A program made the translations under genes and the position numbers. 64,000 nucleotides of DNA from the NCBI GenBank assembly GCA_003543215.1, contig DPJD01000001.1, forward strand, positions 926,924 through 990,923, read 5' to 3'. The DNA comes from Erysipelotrichaceae bacterium (GTDB taxonomy: Bacteria > Bacillota_I > Bacilli_A > Erysipelotrichales > Erysipelotrichaceae). How positions within the stretch are numbered: the first letter of the stretch is position 1; the number at the start of each line of letters is the position of its first letter. Positions 18,137-25,578 of this stretch are shown piece after piece. Under the pieces are notes generated by a model that saw only the letters and a program-made list of their open reading frames with translations, made no database searches and was not told where the DNA came from.

Positions 18137-18552
18137 CAATCTCCTTCGTACAATAGTTCAAAACTATCGTAATGATCCGCTGTATAGTAGATCCATCCAT
18201 CGTCCGAATAGACAAGTCGTTTAGCACCACGATAACCACCTTGATAATCGATATCGCATTCAAAGTATGTTCGATCTTCTGGTAGTAACCCTTCACGATT
18301 CGAGAAACGATCGCCTCCAATCGACATCTCATCTGTCACTTCCCACAGATTTCCTTTTTCCGCATCCCAACCCAAAGCATTGGCTTCATCTTTAGTTAGA
18401 TAATTCGGTGGTAACTCGTCGTAGAGATGGATGTATAAGGCAACTTCTTCTTTTGTGGAATAAGTCTTATTGGGTTCTAATTTTAAATCTTCCTTAGTAC
18501 ATGCCGTTAAGAGTACGAGTACCAATAAGAGAAGCTTTTTGAACTTGATCAT
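18136..18552 (-). CDS. Barnase-family ribonuclease with lipoprotein signal
   Basis: A 138-residue protein. Residues 1-18 are a lipoprotein signal ending LLTAC (Cys18), so the mature enzyme should be lipid-anchored outside the membrane. The rest is a full barnase domain: YLTKDEANALGW, KGNL, SIGGDRFSNREG, DIDYQGGYRGAKR, TADHYDSF. All catalytic positions can be placed: Lys54, Arg86, Glu98 (general base), Arg108, Arg112 and His127, matching barnase Lys27, Arg59, Glu73, Arg83, Arg87 and His102. It should cleave single-stranded RNA 3' of guanosine. Classical barnase is secreted free, so anchoring is unusual. The barstar gene follows with a one-base overlap; DsrE precedes it by a 4-base overlap. Confidence 0.93.
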   Translation of the reverse strand: MIKFKKLLLLVLVLLTACTKEDLKLEPNKTYSTKEEVALYIHLYDELPPNYLTKDEANALGWDAEKGNLWEVTDEMSIGGDRFSNREGLLPEDRTYFECDIDYQGGYRGAKRLVYSDDGWIYYTADHYDSFELLYEGD

Positions 18553-18875
18553 GGTTTGATGTAAGCGAAACCTTGATTTTGAAGGAGTGTCAATTGAACA
18601 ACACCGGATGGGACGACTTCCATGGTCTTATCCAATATATTTGGATCAATTTCATTTGCTCGCAAAGCGTTTGAACACACTTGCAGCTTGAAATCGAACG
18701 CATCCTGCTCATGAAAGAGCGCTAAGAAAGTAGGTGTCACTAAATCCTTGACCACAGCCCCATTGACCAATACAATGACCTCTTTCACACCTTGGATGCC
18801 TTGAATGAAATTTCGAACATTCGCAAAAGCCGTTGGCCATTGCTCAGTATTGGATACATGTAATACCATTTTCAT
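18549..18875 (-). CDS. DsrE/DsrF-like small protein
   Basis: A 108-residue alpha/beta protein with the DsrE-like layout: MVLHVSNTEQWPTAFANVRNF, EVIVLVNGAVV, FKLQVCSNALRANEI with the conserved-position cysteine, and VPSGVVQLTLLQNQGFAYIKP. DsrE-like proteins relay sulfur in some pathways, but this stand-alone type is of unknown function. It overlaps the SDR gene before it and the barnase gene after it by 4 bases each. Confidence 0.85.
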   Translation of the reverse strand: MKMVLHVSNTEQWPTAFANVRNFIQGIQGVKEVIVLVNGAVVKDLVTPTFLALFHEQDAFDFKLQVCSNALRANEIDPNILDKTMEVVPSGVVQLTLLQNQGFAYIKP

Positions 18876-19588
18876 AACAAAGCTCTGCCTCCATCCACCT
18901 TTAGGGTGCTTCCGGTAATATAGTCTGCGTCATCACTGCATAAAAATACAACAGCCTTAGCGATATCATTTCCAGTTCCGATGCGTGCTAAAGGTATTCT
19001 TTTAATGACTGCTTCACGGACTTCAGCTTGTGTGAAGATTTGATTCATTGGAGTATCAATCGCACCCGGTTCAACGGTATTGATACGAATGGAAGGTGCT
19101 AAGGCTAAGGCAAACTCTTCACTCATGCGTTGAATGGCAGCCTTGGACGCATCATAACTGAACTTGTTCAAACGAACCTTATGACTGTAAAGACTGGATA
19201 TATTGACGATCGAACCAGCATGCATTATTTTGGCCGCTTCTTTGATACAGTAAAACGTCCCATTAAGATTTGTATCAATGACCGCTTGCCAGTCCTGGAC
19301 ATCAATTTCGCTAAAGCTCGACTCAATTTGCAGTGCCGCATTATTAACCAAGATATCCAAAGCACCATAATCATCACGAATCTGTTTGAACATACGTTTA
19401 ACATCTTCGTAATCACTTAGATCGACTTGGATGTACGTTAGTTTCGGATGATTCAAAGTTTGTAATAAAGCCGTCGCACTAGAATTATTGCGATCACAAA
19501 AAATAACCTGATCGCCTAAAACGAGAAAACGTTCCACAAGGGCTTTTCCAATCCCTTGTGCTCCACCGGTAATTAAGACATTACGCAT
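18872..19588 (-). CDS. SDR family oxidoreductase (classical, glucose-1-dehydrogenase-like)
   Basis: A 238-residue classical SDR: TGGAQGIGKAL cofactor loop at residue 7, CDRNN acidic end of strand 2 (favours NAD), NNAAL, the catalytic Ser in NISSLYS, YDASK with Tyr and Lys, EPGAIDTPM, and the C-terminal SDDADYITGSTLKVDGG. These fit the FabG/glucose-1-dehydrogenase-like group; the substrate is undetermined. It sits second in the operon that ends with barnase and barstar and overlaps the DsrE-like gene by 4 bases. Confidence 0.92.
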   Translation of the reverse strand: MRNVLITGGAQGIGKALVERFLVLGDQVIFCDRNNSSATALLQTLNHPKLTYIQVDLSDYEDVKRMFKQIRDDYGALDILVNNAALQIESSFSEIDVQDWQAVIDTNLNGTFYCIKEAAKIMHAGSIVNISSLYSHKVRLNKFSYDASKAAIQRMSEEFALALAPSIRINTVEPGAIDTPMNQIFTQAEVREAVIKRIPLARIGTGNDIAKAVVFLCSDDADYITGSTLKVDGGRALL

Positions 19589-19602
19589 AAAGACCTATCT
19601 TT

Positions 19603-20091
19603 CTAAGGGACTGTTGTAAATCTTGCCCTTTCATTCATGTATCGCTCAATCAAATCCACTTTTTCATTTCGCTGTAAAGCTTGATAAATTTGAAGCCAAT
19701 CTTCCAGAGACATGAGCGGAATCTCAATCATATCCATTTTGATCTTAGACGCAATCTTCATAATTGAGAAATCATAATCAAACCATTTGGATGCATTAAA
19801 GACACTGATGCCTGACATCACATCCACATCACATTCATCCACCTGAAATGTTTTAAATCGCGCTGTTCTAAACTTTGGATTAAATGTTTTATATTTTTCT
19901 TCACCGACCTGATTCAGTATTTCAGTTGCTAAATCAAAATCACTCGCTTCAATCATGATATCCAAATCATTGACCATCACATTCAAACCTAACAAATCCA
20001 AAAGTGCGGAACCACCCAAGCCCCACGTAATTTTCTTATCATTAAAACACTTGGCAATATGGATCAATGTGGTTTGAAGCGGTTCATTCAT
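19603..20091 (-). CDS. Nucleotidyltransferase-fold protein
   Basis: A 162-residue protein with a minimal nucleotidyltransferase signature: WGLGGSALLDLLGL near residue 24, then VNDLDIMIEASD with the metal-binding Asp pair, and a later CDVDVMSGI aspartate. It resembles the stand-alone AbiEii/aminoglycoside-nucleotidyltransferase-like families, whose members transfer a nucleotide to a small molecule, protein or tRNA; target unknown. The longer open frame overlaps the GGDEF gene and is not used. A strong promoter places transcription initiation at or next to ATG 20091, so the message could be leaderless. It is probably the first gene of the operon ending in barstar. Confidence 0.78.
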   Translation of the reverse strand: MNEPLQTTLIHIAKCFNDKKITWGLGGSALLDLLGLNVMVNDLDIMIEASDFDLATEILNQVGEEKYKTFNPKFRTARFKTFQVDECDVDVMSGISVFNASKWFDYDFSIMKIASKIKMDMIEIPLMSLEDWLQIYQALQRNEKVDLIERYMNERARFTTVP

Positions 20092-20097
20092 GACTCT

Positions 20098-20126
20098 AGT
20101 ATAACCAAATGAAAAGGACTTCTCAA
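20098..20126 (-). promoter_or_regulatory. Promoter of the barnase-barstar operon
   Basis: TTGAGA (20121-20126), a 17-base spacer and TATACT (20098-20103) on the minus strand, overlapping the last codons of the GGDEF gene. The expected start point falls close to base 20091. Confidence 0.65.
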
Positions 20127-21043
20127 TCCTTGCGAAATCCTCTGTGATAAACCGTATTTCGAATTTGCTTAGCTTTATACATATACTGGTCTGCACATTG
20201 AATAAAATCATCATAACGACGAAGCTTGACGATATCGGATTCAAAATGACAGAAACCAATACTGACACTTGATCGTATCGTTTGATCACCCGTATAAATG
20301 ACACTATTCTCAACTTGGTGTCGCAAACGTTCTAGAATCAACAAACCATCTTTTTCATGGGTATTGGGTAGACATAAGATGAACTCATCCCCACCATAAC
20401 GACCTAAGATATCATAAGGTCGAGTTGATTCGATAAGAATACGCGCAATCTCTACCAATACCATATCCCCTACATGATGCCCATAGCGATCGTTGGTCAT
20501 CTTGAAAAAGTCCACATCAATGATGGCTAAACAAAAACTTAAATCAAAACGAACACTACGTGTGATTTCAGCCCTGAATAATTGATCGAAACCCCTTCGA
20601 TTCAAGGTATTGGTGAGATAATCATGCATCGCATCTTCTTCTGCTTTACACTTCAACTCTTCAATGAGTTGAATGTACTCTTTATCACGACTGATATCGC
20701 GAATGATCATGACTGAGATCATCTCCCCATCATCATCTTCAAACAAAGCTGAGGTCAAAAAGGTTGGAAAGATGGTTCCATCCTTACGAATGAAGTTCAA
20801 CTCGGTCATGACTTGACCTTCGAGTTCACGTTCCGCTATCGCCGGACGTAAACGAGGATCATTCATATCCACAATCAACTCACGACCTGCTTTACGAAGT
20901 TCTTCCTCACTTCTGCCCAGCATTTCACATGCGGCCGGATTCGCTTTGCTGATGGTTCCATTTGGACGCGTCAAAAGAATCGCATCCAGACTGTGTTCAA
21001 AGATATATCGGTAATATTTGGATTTAAAACCATTACTGTTCAT
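20123..21043 (-). CDS. PAS-GGDEF diguanylate cyclase
   Basis: A 306-residue soluble protein. A PAS domain spans about residues 10-130 (HSLDAILLTRPNGTISKANPAA split by loops, NFIRKDGTIFP, MIIRDISRDKEY), followed by a GGDEF domain. The active site is GRYGGDEFILCLP, with RPYD in the RxxD inhibitory position and DVDFFKMTNDRYGH as the substrate loop. It should make cyclic di-GMP with feedback inhibition. It is probably monocistronic; the gene after it starts from its own promoter within this gene's last codons. It is the third GGDEF protein of the block. Confidence 0.94.
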   Translation of the reverse strand: MNSNGFKSKYYRYIFEHSLDAILLTRPNGTISKANPAACEMLGRSEEELRKAGRELIVDMNDPRLRPAIAERELEGQVMTELNFIRKDGTIFPTFLTSALFEDDDGEMISVMIIRDISRDKEYIQLIEELKCKAEEDAMHDYLTNTLNRRGFDQLFRAEITRSVRFDLSFCLAIIDVDFFKMTNDRYGHHVGDMVLVEIARILIESTRPYDILGRYGGDEFILCLPNTHEKDGLLILERLRHQVENSVIYTGDQTIRSSVSIGFCHFESDIVKLRRYDDFIQCADQYMYKAKQIRNTVYHRGFRKD

Positions 21044-21122
21044 TATTGATTATTCCCATGATAATTGTAATCACATATTACCATTAAATTCACTAAAAAG
21101 AATAATATGTTCTATATTTCAT

Positions 21123-21971
21123 CTAAACATCATGCGAATGATTCGTTTCTAATGTGACCAAGATCAGTTCAGGATGATTAAAGATCCGAAATGGAAATAG
21201 ACTATTGCCTAAGCCGCGACTTAAGAATAGTCTTGAATTGTTTATTTGATACATGCCAGCACTGTACTTTGGAAAAAAGCCTTGGTGAGGTGCCATGATT
21301 GCGCCAATAAAAGGAAAACGAATCTGTCCTCCATGCGCATGTCCACTAAAACTGATGTCGACTTCATGTGAAGCGTATACATCAAAATACTCTGGACGAT
21401 GACTCAACAAGATCGAGAAACCTTCTGGATTCCAATTGTCTAAGTGGGAAGCTAGGATATCACGATGCTTAAGTTTGTGATCAGCTTTCGAGTAAAATCC
21501 AGGGTCTTTAAGCCCATAGAGAAAAACAGCTTGATCATCACGGACAATACGTCTATCCTCATTCTCCAACACTTCAATCCCATTATGAATCAATAGTTCT
21601 TTTAGTTGAGCATAATGCGTTGACCAAGCCTCATGATTGCCTGGTACATAATACACAGGATACTGAGTAATTCCCTTTAGTAAATGCAGAACAGGTTCAA
21701 AGTCCGTTCGTCTACGATCCATCAGATCACCTGTGATAACGATGATATCGGGTTGAAGTCTAATGATTTTTTTCAATAAAGTCGCTTGGTTCTTACCAAA
21801 GGTTTTATTGTGCAAATCAGAAATGTGAAGAATTTTGAAGCCATTGAATGAACTTGGAACCTTCTTGACCTTAACAATGTGTTTACTGATAACAATTCGA
21901 TTATTTTGCTCGTATAAAAACACGAGCACCAAGACAATCAATCCAAGCAACCAAAAATGCCATGGTTTCAT
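21123..21971 (-). CDS. Membrane-anchored metallophosphoesterase (YkuE-like)
   Basis: A 282-residue calcineurin-like phosphoesterase with an N-terminal membrane helix (FWLLGLIVLVLVFLY). The five metal-site motifs are in order: ISDLHN, TGDLMDRR, PGNHEAWS, LLSHRPEYF and SGHAHGGQIRFP. The group resembles Bacillus YkuE and LpxG-like membrane phosphoesterases; members may act on lipid or cell-envelope phosphoesters, but the substrate here is unknown. It follows the MoaE-like gene by 21 bases on the same strand. Confidence 0.92.
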   Translation of the reverse strand: MKPWHFWLLGLIVLVLVFLYEQNNRIVISKHIVKVKKVPSSFNGFKILHISDLHNKTFGKNQATLLKKIIRLQPDIIVITGDLMDRRRTDFEPVLHLLKGITQYPVYYVPGNHEAWSTHYAQLKELLIHNGIEVLENEDRRIVRDDQAVFLYGLKDPGFYSKADHKLKHRDILASHLDNWNPEGFSILLSHRPEYFDVYASHEVDISFSGHAHGGQIRFPFIGAIMAPHQGFFPKYSAGMYQINNSRLFLSRGLGNSLFPFRIFNHPELILVTLETNHSHDV

Positions 21972-21992
21972 AAAACAAACAACTCAAGTGTG

Positions 21993-22400
21993 TTAGTCAC
22001 GTTGTTCGATCTCAGTGACACATTCATTTTTGATTCGGCCGACACAGTACTGTAAGGCATCGATCACATGCGGACGGATATCGCCACCAATCAATACAAA
22101 CATGATATCGTCGCCAACTTCTAAGATTCCTTCATTCAACCAGACGCGGACATACACGATCCCGTCAAGTTTCTTTGTTGCTTCGATGACGCTTTCGACT
22201 TTAACTTCATCATATCCAAATTCCATCTTGATAACTTTGGTCCCATCATCCAAACCCTGACGTACTTGCGCCTTAGGGGTCACTCTTACAACACCATTAT
22301 GGAATAAATACATGCCAGCTTGACTGGATTGTGGATCGGTTTTTGCTTCACTTAACCATTGGTCCATGGATGGACTTGGTTTCTTTAGGTTATGTTTCAT
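21993..22400 (-). CDS. MoaE-like protein (molybdopterin synthase large-subunit fold), probably non-catalytic
   Basis: A 135-residue protein with a MoaE fold pattern: AGMYLFHNGVVR, VIKMEFGYDEVKVESVI, DGIVYVRVWLNEGILEVGDDIMFVLIGG and VIDALQYCVGRIKNE. In true MoaE the chain continues into PxWKKE with catalytic lysines; here it ends CVTEIEQRD and lacks them. No other molybdenum-cofactor gene is in the window. ATG 22400 is chosen because TTTTGGAG lies five bases before it. It may be a repurposed paralogue rather than a molybdopterin synthase; function unknown. Co-transcribed with the phosphoesterase. Confidence 0.75.
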   Translation of the reverse strand: MKHNLKKPSPSMDQWLSEAKTDPQSSQAGMYLFHNGVVRVTPKAQVRQGLDDGTKVIKMEFGYDEVKVESVIEATKKLDGIVYVRVWLNEGILEVGDDIMFVLIGGDIRPHVIDALQYCVGRIKNECVTEIEQRD

Positions 22401-22454
22401 GAGTTCTCCAAAATGCTTAAGCATTACCAAAATATTGTATCATATCCCCGCTTT

Positions 22455-22484
22455 AATCGAAAAGGATGTCCGATGACATCCTTT
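22455..22484 (-). terminator. Terminator hairpin after the DUF4153 gene
   Basis: A perfect ten-base stem AAAGGATGTC/GACATCCTTT (22461-22470 and 22475-22484) with loop CGAT, three bases beyond the stop codon. The T-tract is short (TTTTCGATT). Confidence 0.7.
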
Positions 22485-22486
22485 GA

Positions 22487-23722
22487 CTAAAAGATAAGTG
22501 GAAATACGACAATTACAATCAAAGCCCAAATTCCATAGACTGGGAACCACGTTGTGACTGCGGTTTGAACACTTAGCATACTTCCCTTTTTCTGTAAGAA
22601 ACGCAAACTTGCAACCCCGATTCTGATCATATGAATCATGATTAGGATATTGAGGACAAGACTGGTCAAACGGTTGGGTGTGATGCCAAATGATGTCAAA
22701 CGGAAAGCCATCGCAATCAGGGCAACACCATTTATAATCAAAGCACACACGATCAGACTGAAGTTCAGAATATCCATGAATTGAGAACTTTGACTTGGAT
22801 TTCGCTCCGTAATCAAGTAGATTGTGATCGCAAGCACCAAGACAAGAATCACGTTGAAGCTGATCAAGAAGTCACGATCCATGAATGGATTCTTCCCAAG
22901 AACCAACATCGAAATCAAATAGATAAGCAAGGTGATTAAGACAAGTGGACTAAAGACTTTGGCCAATAAAGGTGCGATGGACTGTGCCAAGCGACCATAA
23001 CGTTGTACCGCATAACTCGCTACAAGCGCCAAACCAGCAATCCCCATGACAACGATGTTTTCAAAGTACAACTCACTGATGTCCATTCCCAACAAACTAA
23101 ACAACATCATGGTGATCCCCGCCAATGCCATTCCAGCTAATGCAAAGAGAATATACAACACAAGAAAGCCACCATTGAATTTTAGAAAGCTTATTCTTGA
23201 ATTCACTTCTTTATATCGATCGCCCGCATGACTCATGCCCCACATCAACCACAGCAGAATCGGTAAGTGGAGGTAAGTCAGGAGGATCACATCACTGCTG
23301 TCATTTGGAAGAAAATTGAAGTAAATCATCAACGTGATCAGAAATCCAATGATGATCAGACGCAAACGTTTCGCCATCGCCTGTGTAAACATGAGGTATA
23401 GACTCATGAAGGGCAAAATCGCAAATAGAACGTTTATCGGCGCGATGGTGAAATCATCAATCAAATAAACCATCAGTCGCATCGTCAATGCCGAGAGGAT
23501 GCCCAAGACTGCCATAAGGATGAAAGATCGATCCAATAGCTTCAATCGCACTGGTTCACTATCACTCAATCGCTCATTCCATACTTTTAGAATCAATGCA
23601 TCTGGATACATTTCAAACGCTTCAGTAAATGCAGTACGAAAGCCTTGTTCATCATGACGATAGTAGGTTTCCAAAGCTTTAGGATCTTCAATGTGATTCA
23701 GAATCGTATTTACGGATTGCAT
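22487..23722 (-). CDS. DUF4153-type multi-pass membrane protein
   Basis: A 411-residue protein with a cytoplasmic N-terminal segment of about 60 residues (TILNHIEDP, YYRHDEQGFRTAF) and about eleven membrane helices. The pattern, including LKFNGGFLVLYILFALAGMAL, resembles the DUF4153 family of membrane proteins found next to XRE regulators in Bacillota; molecular function is unknown. ATG 23722 follows AAAGGTGACTGAT. The gene begins one base after the stop of the XRE gene, making a DUF2975-XRE-DUF4153 operon. Confidence 0.85.
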   Translation of the reverse strand: MQSVNTILNHIEDPKALETYYRHDEQGFRTAFTEAFEMYPDALILKVWNERLSDSEPVRLKLLDRSFILMAVLGILSALTMRLMVYLIDDFTIAPINVLFAILPFMSLYLMFTQAMAKRLRLIIIGFLITLMIYFNFLPNDSSDVILLTYLHLPILLWLMWGMSHAGDRYKEVNSRISFLKFNGGFLVLYILFALAGMALAGITMMLFSLLGMDISELYFENIVVMGIAGLALVASYAVQRYGRLAQSIAPLLAKVFSPLVLITLLIYLISMLVLGKNPFMDRDFLISFNVILVLVLAITIYLITERNPSQSSQFMDILNFSLIVCALIINGVALIAMAFRLTSFGITPNRLTSLVLNILIMIHMIRIGVASLRFLQKKGSMLSVQTAVTTWFPVYGIWALIVIVVFPLIF

Positions 23723-23723
23723 A

Positions 23724-23933
23724 TCAGTCACCTTTGCGATACTCCAAGAGATCGCCAGGTTGACAATCCAATGCTTCACAAATCGCTTCTAAGGTCGCAA
23801 AGCGGACTGCCTTTGCTTTGCCATTCTTTAAGATTGATAAATTGGCCATGGTGATGCCGATCCGCTCAGAGAGTTCCGTCACACTCATCTTACGTTTCGC
23901 CAACATGACATCGATATTGATGATGATGCCCAT
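23724..23933 (-). CDS. YozG-type XRE-family small transcriptional regulator
   Basis: A 69-residue protein that is nearly all a Cro/CI helix-turn-helix: INIDVMLAKRKMSVTELSERIG, then ITMANLSILKNGKAKAVRFATLEAI and CEALDCQPGDLLEY (quoted in parts). This is the YozG/YdcL-like group that accompanies DUF2975 membrane proteins in many Bacillota. ATG 23933 is preferred; a GTG six bases upstream overlaps the DUF2975 stop. It probably regulates its own operon, for which a good promoter is present at 24438-24466. Confidence 0.93.
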   Translation of the reverse strand: MGIIINIDVMLAKRKMSVTELSERIGITMANLSILKNGKAKAVRFATLEAICEALDCQPGDLLEYRKGD

Positions 23934-23935
23934 GG

Positions 23936-24415
23936 TCACACCGTTAGATCCATTTCTGATTTGATTTCCAAGGCATTGTTCACAAGTTTTTGCAGGACAC
24001 CCGCAAATGCTGCCACCACAAGTGCCGCAAACACCAAGACCAATCCAATGACCATGATGCCTGGGGCATCCTCATGATCCGCCACATAATAAAACAACGG
24101 CAGCGTCATGGCATAGATGACAGCGATACTCAATGCCCCATATTTGATGCGTTGAATCGCTACTCTGGAATGAATTGAAAACGCTTGATTCGCTTCAATC
24201 AAGGCTAATATTTTAAATGCATGATAAAGGATACTGAAGAATGCGATCGCTGTCGCATAAACAGCCAAAATAAATGGAAGCTTAAACAGTGCGAGTGCGG
24301 AATATTCTTCCGTAATCCCAGTTGCCAAACGTGGAACCAAGTAGATGCAAATCGCAAGAATCGGTACAGTCAGCGCAACGATCGCCAACTTAAGCAAAAA
24401 TGTTTCTTTTTTCAT
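23936..24415 (-). CDS. DUF2975 membrane protein
   Basis: A 159-residue protein with four membrane helices (about residues 8-28, 45-68, 92-110 and 118-142). The linker ALIEANQAFSIHSRVAIQRIKYGA is the recognisable DUF2975 core, which in this family connects helices 2 and 3. DUF2975 and YozG-type XRE genes form a conserved two-gene unit of unknown role. The start follows AGAGAGG and overlaps nothing upstream; the XRE gene overlaps its end by a few bases or abuts it, depending on the XRE start. Confidence 0.92.
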   Translation of the reverse strand: MKKETFLLKLAIVALTVPILAICIYLVPRLATGITEEYSALALFKLPFILAVYATAIAFFSILYHAFKILALIEANQAFSIHSRVAIQRIKYGALSIAVIYAMTLPLFYYVADHEDAPGIMVIGLVLVFAALVVAAFAGVLQKLVNNALEIKSEMDLTV

Positions 24416-24437
24416 AGATAACCTCTCTTATGTATCG

Positions 24438-24466
24438 ATACTAGCATAATATTTATCGTTTTACAA
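24438..24466 (-). promoter_or_regulatory. Promoter for the DUF2975-XRE-DUF4153 operon
   Basis: TTGTAA (24461-24466), a 17-base spacer and TAGTAT (24438-24443) with TG one base upstream (extended -10), on the minus strand, 23 bases before the ATG. Confidence 0.65.
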
Positions 24467-24480
24467 TATATATTTATTCT

Positions 24481-24506
24481 TAATAATAAAAAGCTCTTAC
24501 GAGCTT
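24481..24506 (-). terminator. Intrinsic terminator after the pentapeptide-repeat gene
   Basis: The arms AAGCTC/GAGCTT (24491-24496 and 24501-24506) with loop TTAC lead into TTTTTATTATT on the minus strand. It ends the long accessory operon that starts near 27970. Confidence 0.7.
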
Positions 24507-24510
24507 AAGT

Positions 24511-25158
24511 TCATTCCTTGATTACGATGCCCCATAAAGACACAAGATCCAGTGCTTGCATGGGATTGACGATGATTCCTTTCAATTCGCTTTGGTGATC
24601 CGACACGAGAGGTGCACTAAACACACAGTTCGAGAAATCAATTTGCTTAAGCGAGGTTTTAAAGAAGTTGTTGCGAATGAACTGAGATTCCAACATCTCT
24701 ATTTGCTTGAACACCACACCGGCAAAGGATGCTTCGGTTAATTCACAATGATCAAATGAAGTATATTCGATATGACTCTGTTCAAAGAAAGCATATTTTA
24801 GATTGGATTCACGATAGGCCACATGTTTGATGTTCGTGCTCGAGAAATCACAACCAATCGCTTTACATTCGATGTAGACACAACGTTCAAAATATGCGGA
24901 TTTAAACTTGGAGTTCGAAAAATCACAACGTTCAAAAACACAATCCACGAAACTAGCCTTTTCAAAATCGCAATGATCGAATTGAATGGCTGTTAATCGA
25001 CTTTGTCGAATATCCACATGTTTGAATAATGCATCCTTTATTGTCTCATCATGACATTCGATTCCTATCAAACGCTGATCTTCTTTGATTGAGTGATGAG
25101 CTTGCTTAAAAAAAGACTCGACTTGATTCAATTGCTTCAGTAATTTTGGTTCATTCAT
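24511..25158 (-). CDS. Pentapeptide-repeat protein
   Basis: A 215-residue protein built of pentapeptide repeats with Phe or Leu at the centre: FDHCDFEKASF, FERCDFSNSKF, IGCDFSSTNI, LKYAFFEQSHI, FDHCELTEASF, LKQIDFSNCVF. The array spans about residues 50-185 and should fold as a right-handed quadrilateral beta helix. The length and the C-terminal non-repeat tail resemble Qnr/McbG-like DNA-mimic proteins that shield DNA gyrase, but I cannot assign that role from sequence alone. It is the last gene of the accessory operon, 12 bases after the Nudix gene. Confidence 0.9.
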   Translation of the reverse strand: MNEPKLLKQLNQVESFFKQAHHSIKEDQRLIGIECHDETIKDALFKHVDIRQSRLTAIQFDHCDFEKASFVDCVFERCDFSNSKFKSAYFERCVYIECKAIGCDFSSTNIKHVAYRESNLKYAFFEQSHIEYTSFDHCELTEASFAGVVFKQIEMLESQFIRNNFFKTSLKQIDFSNCVFSAPLVSDHQSELKGIIVNPMQALDLVSLWGIVIKE

Positions 25159-25170
25159 AATCAATAACGC

Positions 25171-25578
25171 TTAAAGACTAAGCACATAGGCATAGACTTC
25201 TTCCAACAATTCCTTATCCGATGGATATGTGATCAGACTGTGAGCTTCATCAAATAACAACCATTGTCCTTCTTGTATTTCTTCTGCTTGAAGCTTAATG
25301 TCCATGCTTTTTGCTTCTCCACAAAAATAAACAACATCCTTGCTTATACCAGGTTTCGGCTCATAATTGGTTACCAAACGTAAGTTGGGATCCGGCTTGA
25401 CAATCAAACCAGTTTCTTCACGAAGCTCGCGCATCGCAGTCTCCATTTCACTTTCTTGCCCTTCAACGTGTCCTTTCGCAAAAGCCCAGTGTCCTTCACC
25501 ATGTTTTAGCACTAAGAATTTAAGTCCATCTGCATGTTTATGATAGGCAATGATGCCACAGGATAACTCTTTACGCAT
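25171..25578 (-). CDS. Nudix hydrolase, diadenosine tetraphosphatase-like
   Basis: A 135-residue Nudix protein. The Nudix box starts at GHVEGQESEMETAMRE and continues LREETGL, with all catalytic glutamates present. HGEGHWAFAKGH just upstream is characteristic of asymmetric Ap4A hydrolases. It probably degrades dinucleoside polyphosphates made under stress. ATG 25578 follows AAGGGAGCGAAC and overlaps the end of the preceding gene by 8 bases. Confidence 0.9.
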   Translation of the reverse strand: MRKELSCGIIAYHKHADGLKFLVLKHGEGHWAFAKGHVEGQESEMETAMRELREETGLIVKPDPNLRLVTNYEPKPGISKDVVYFCGEAKSMDIKLQAEEIQEGQWLLFDEAHSLITYPSDKELLEEVYAYVLSL

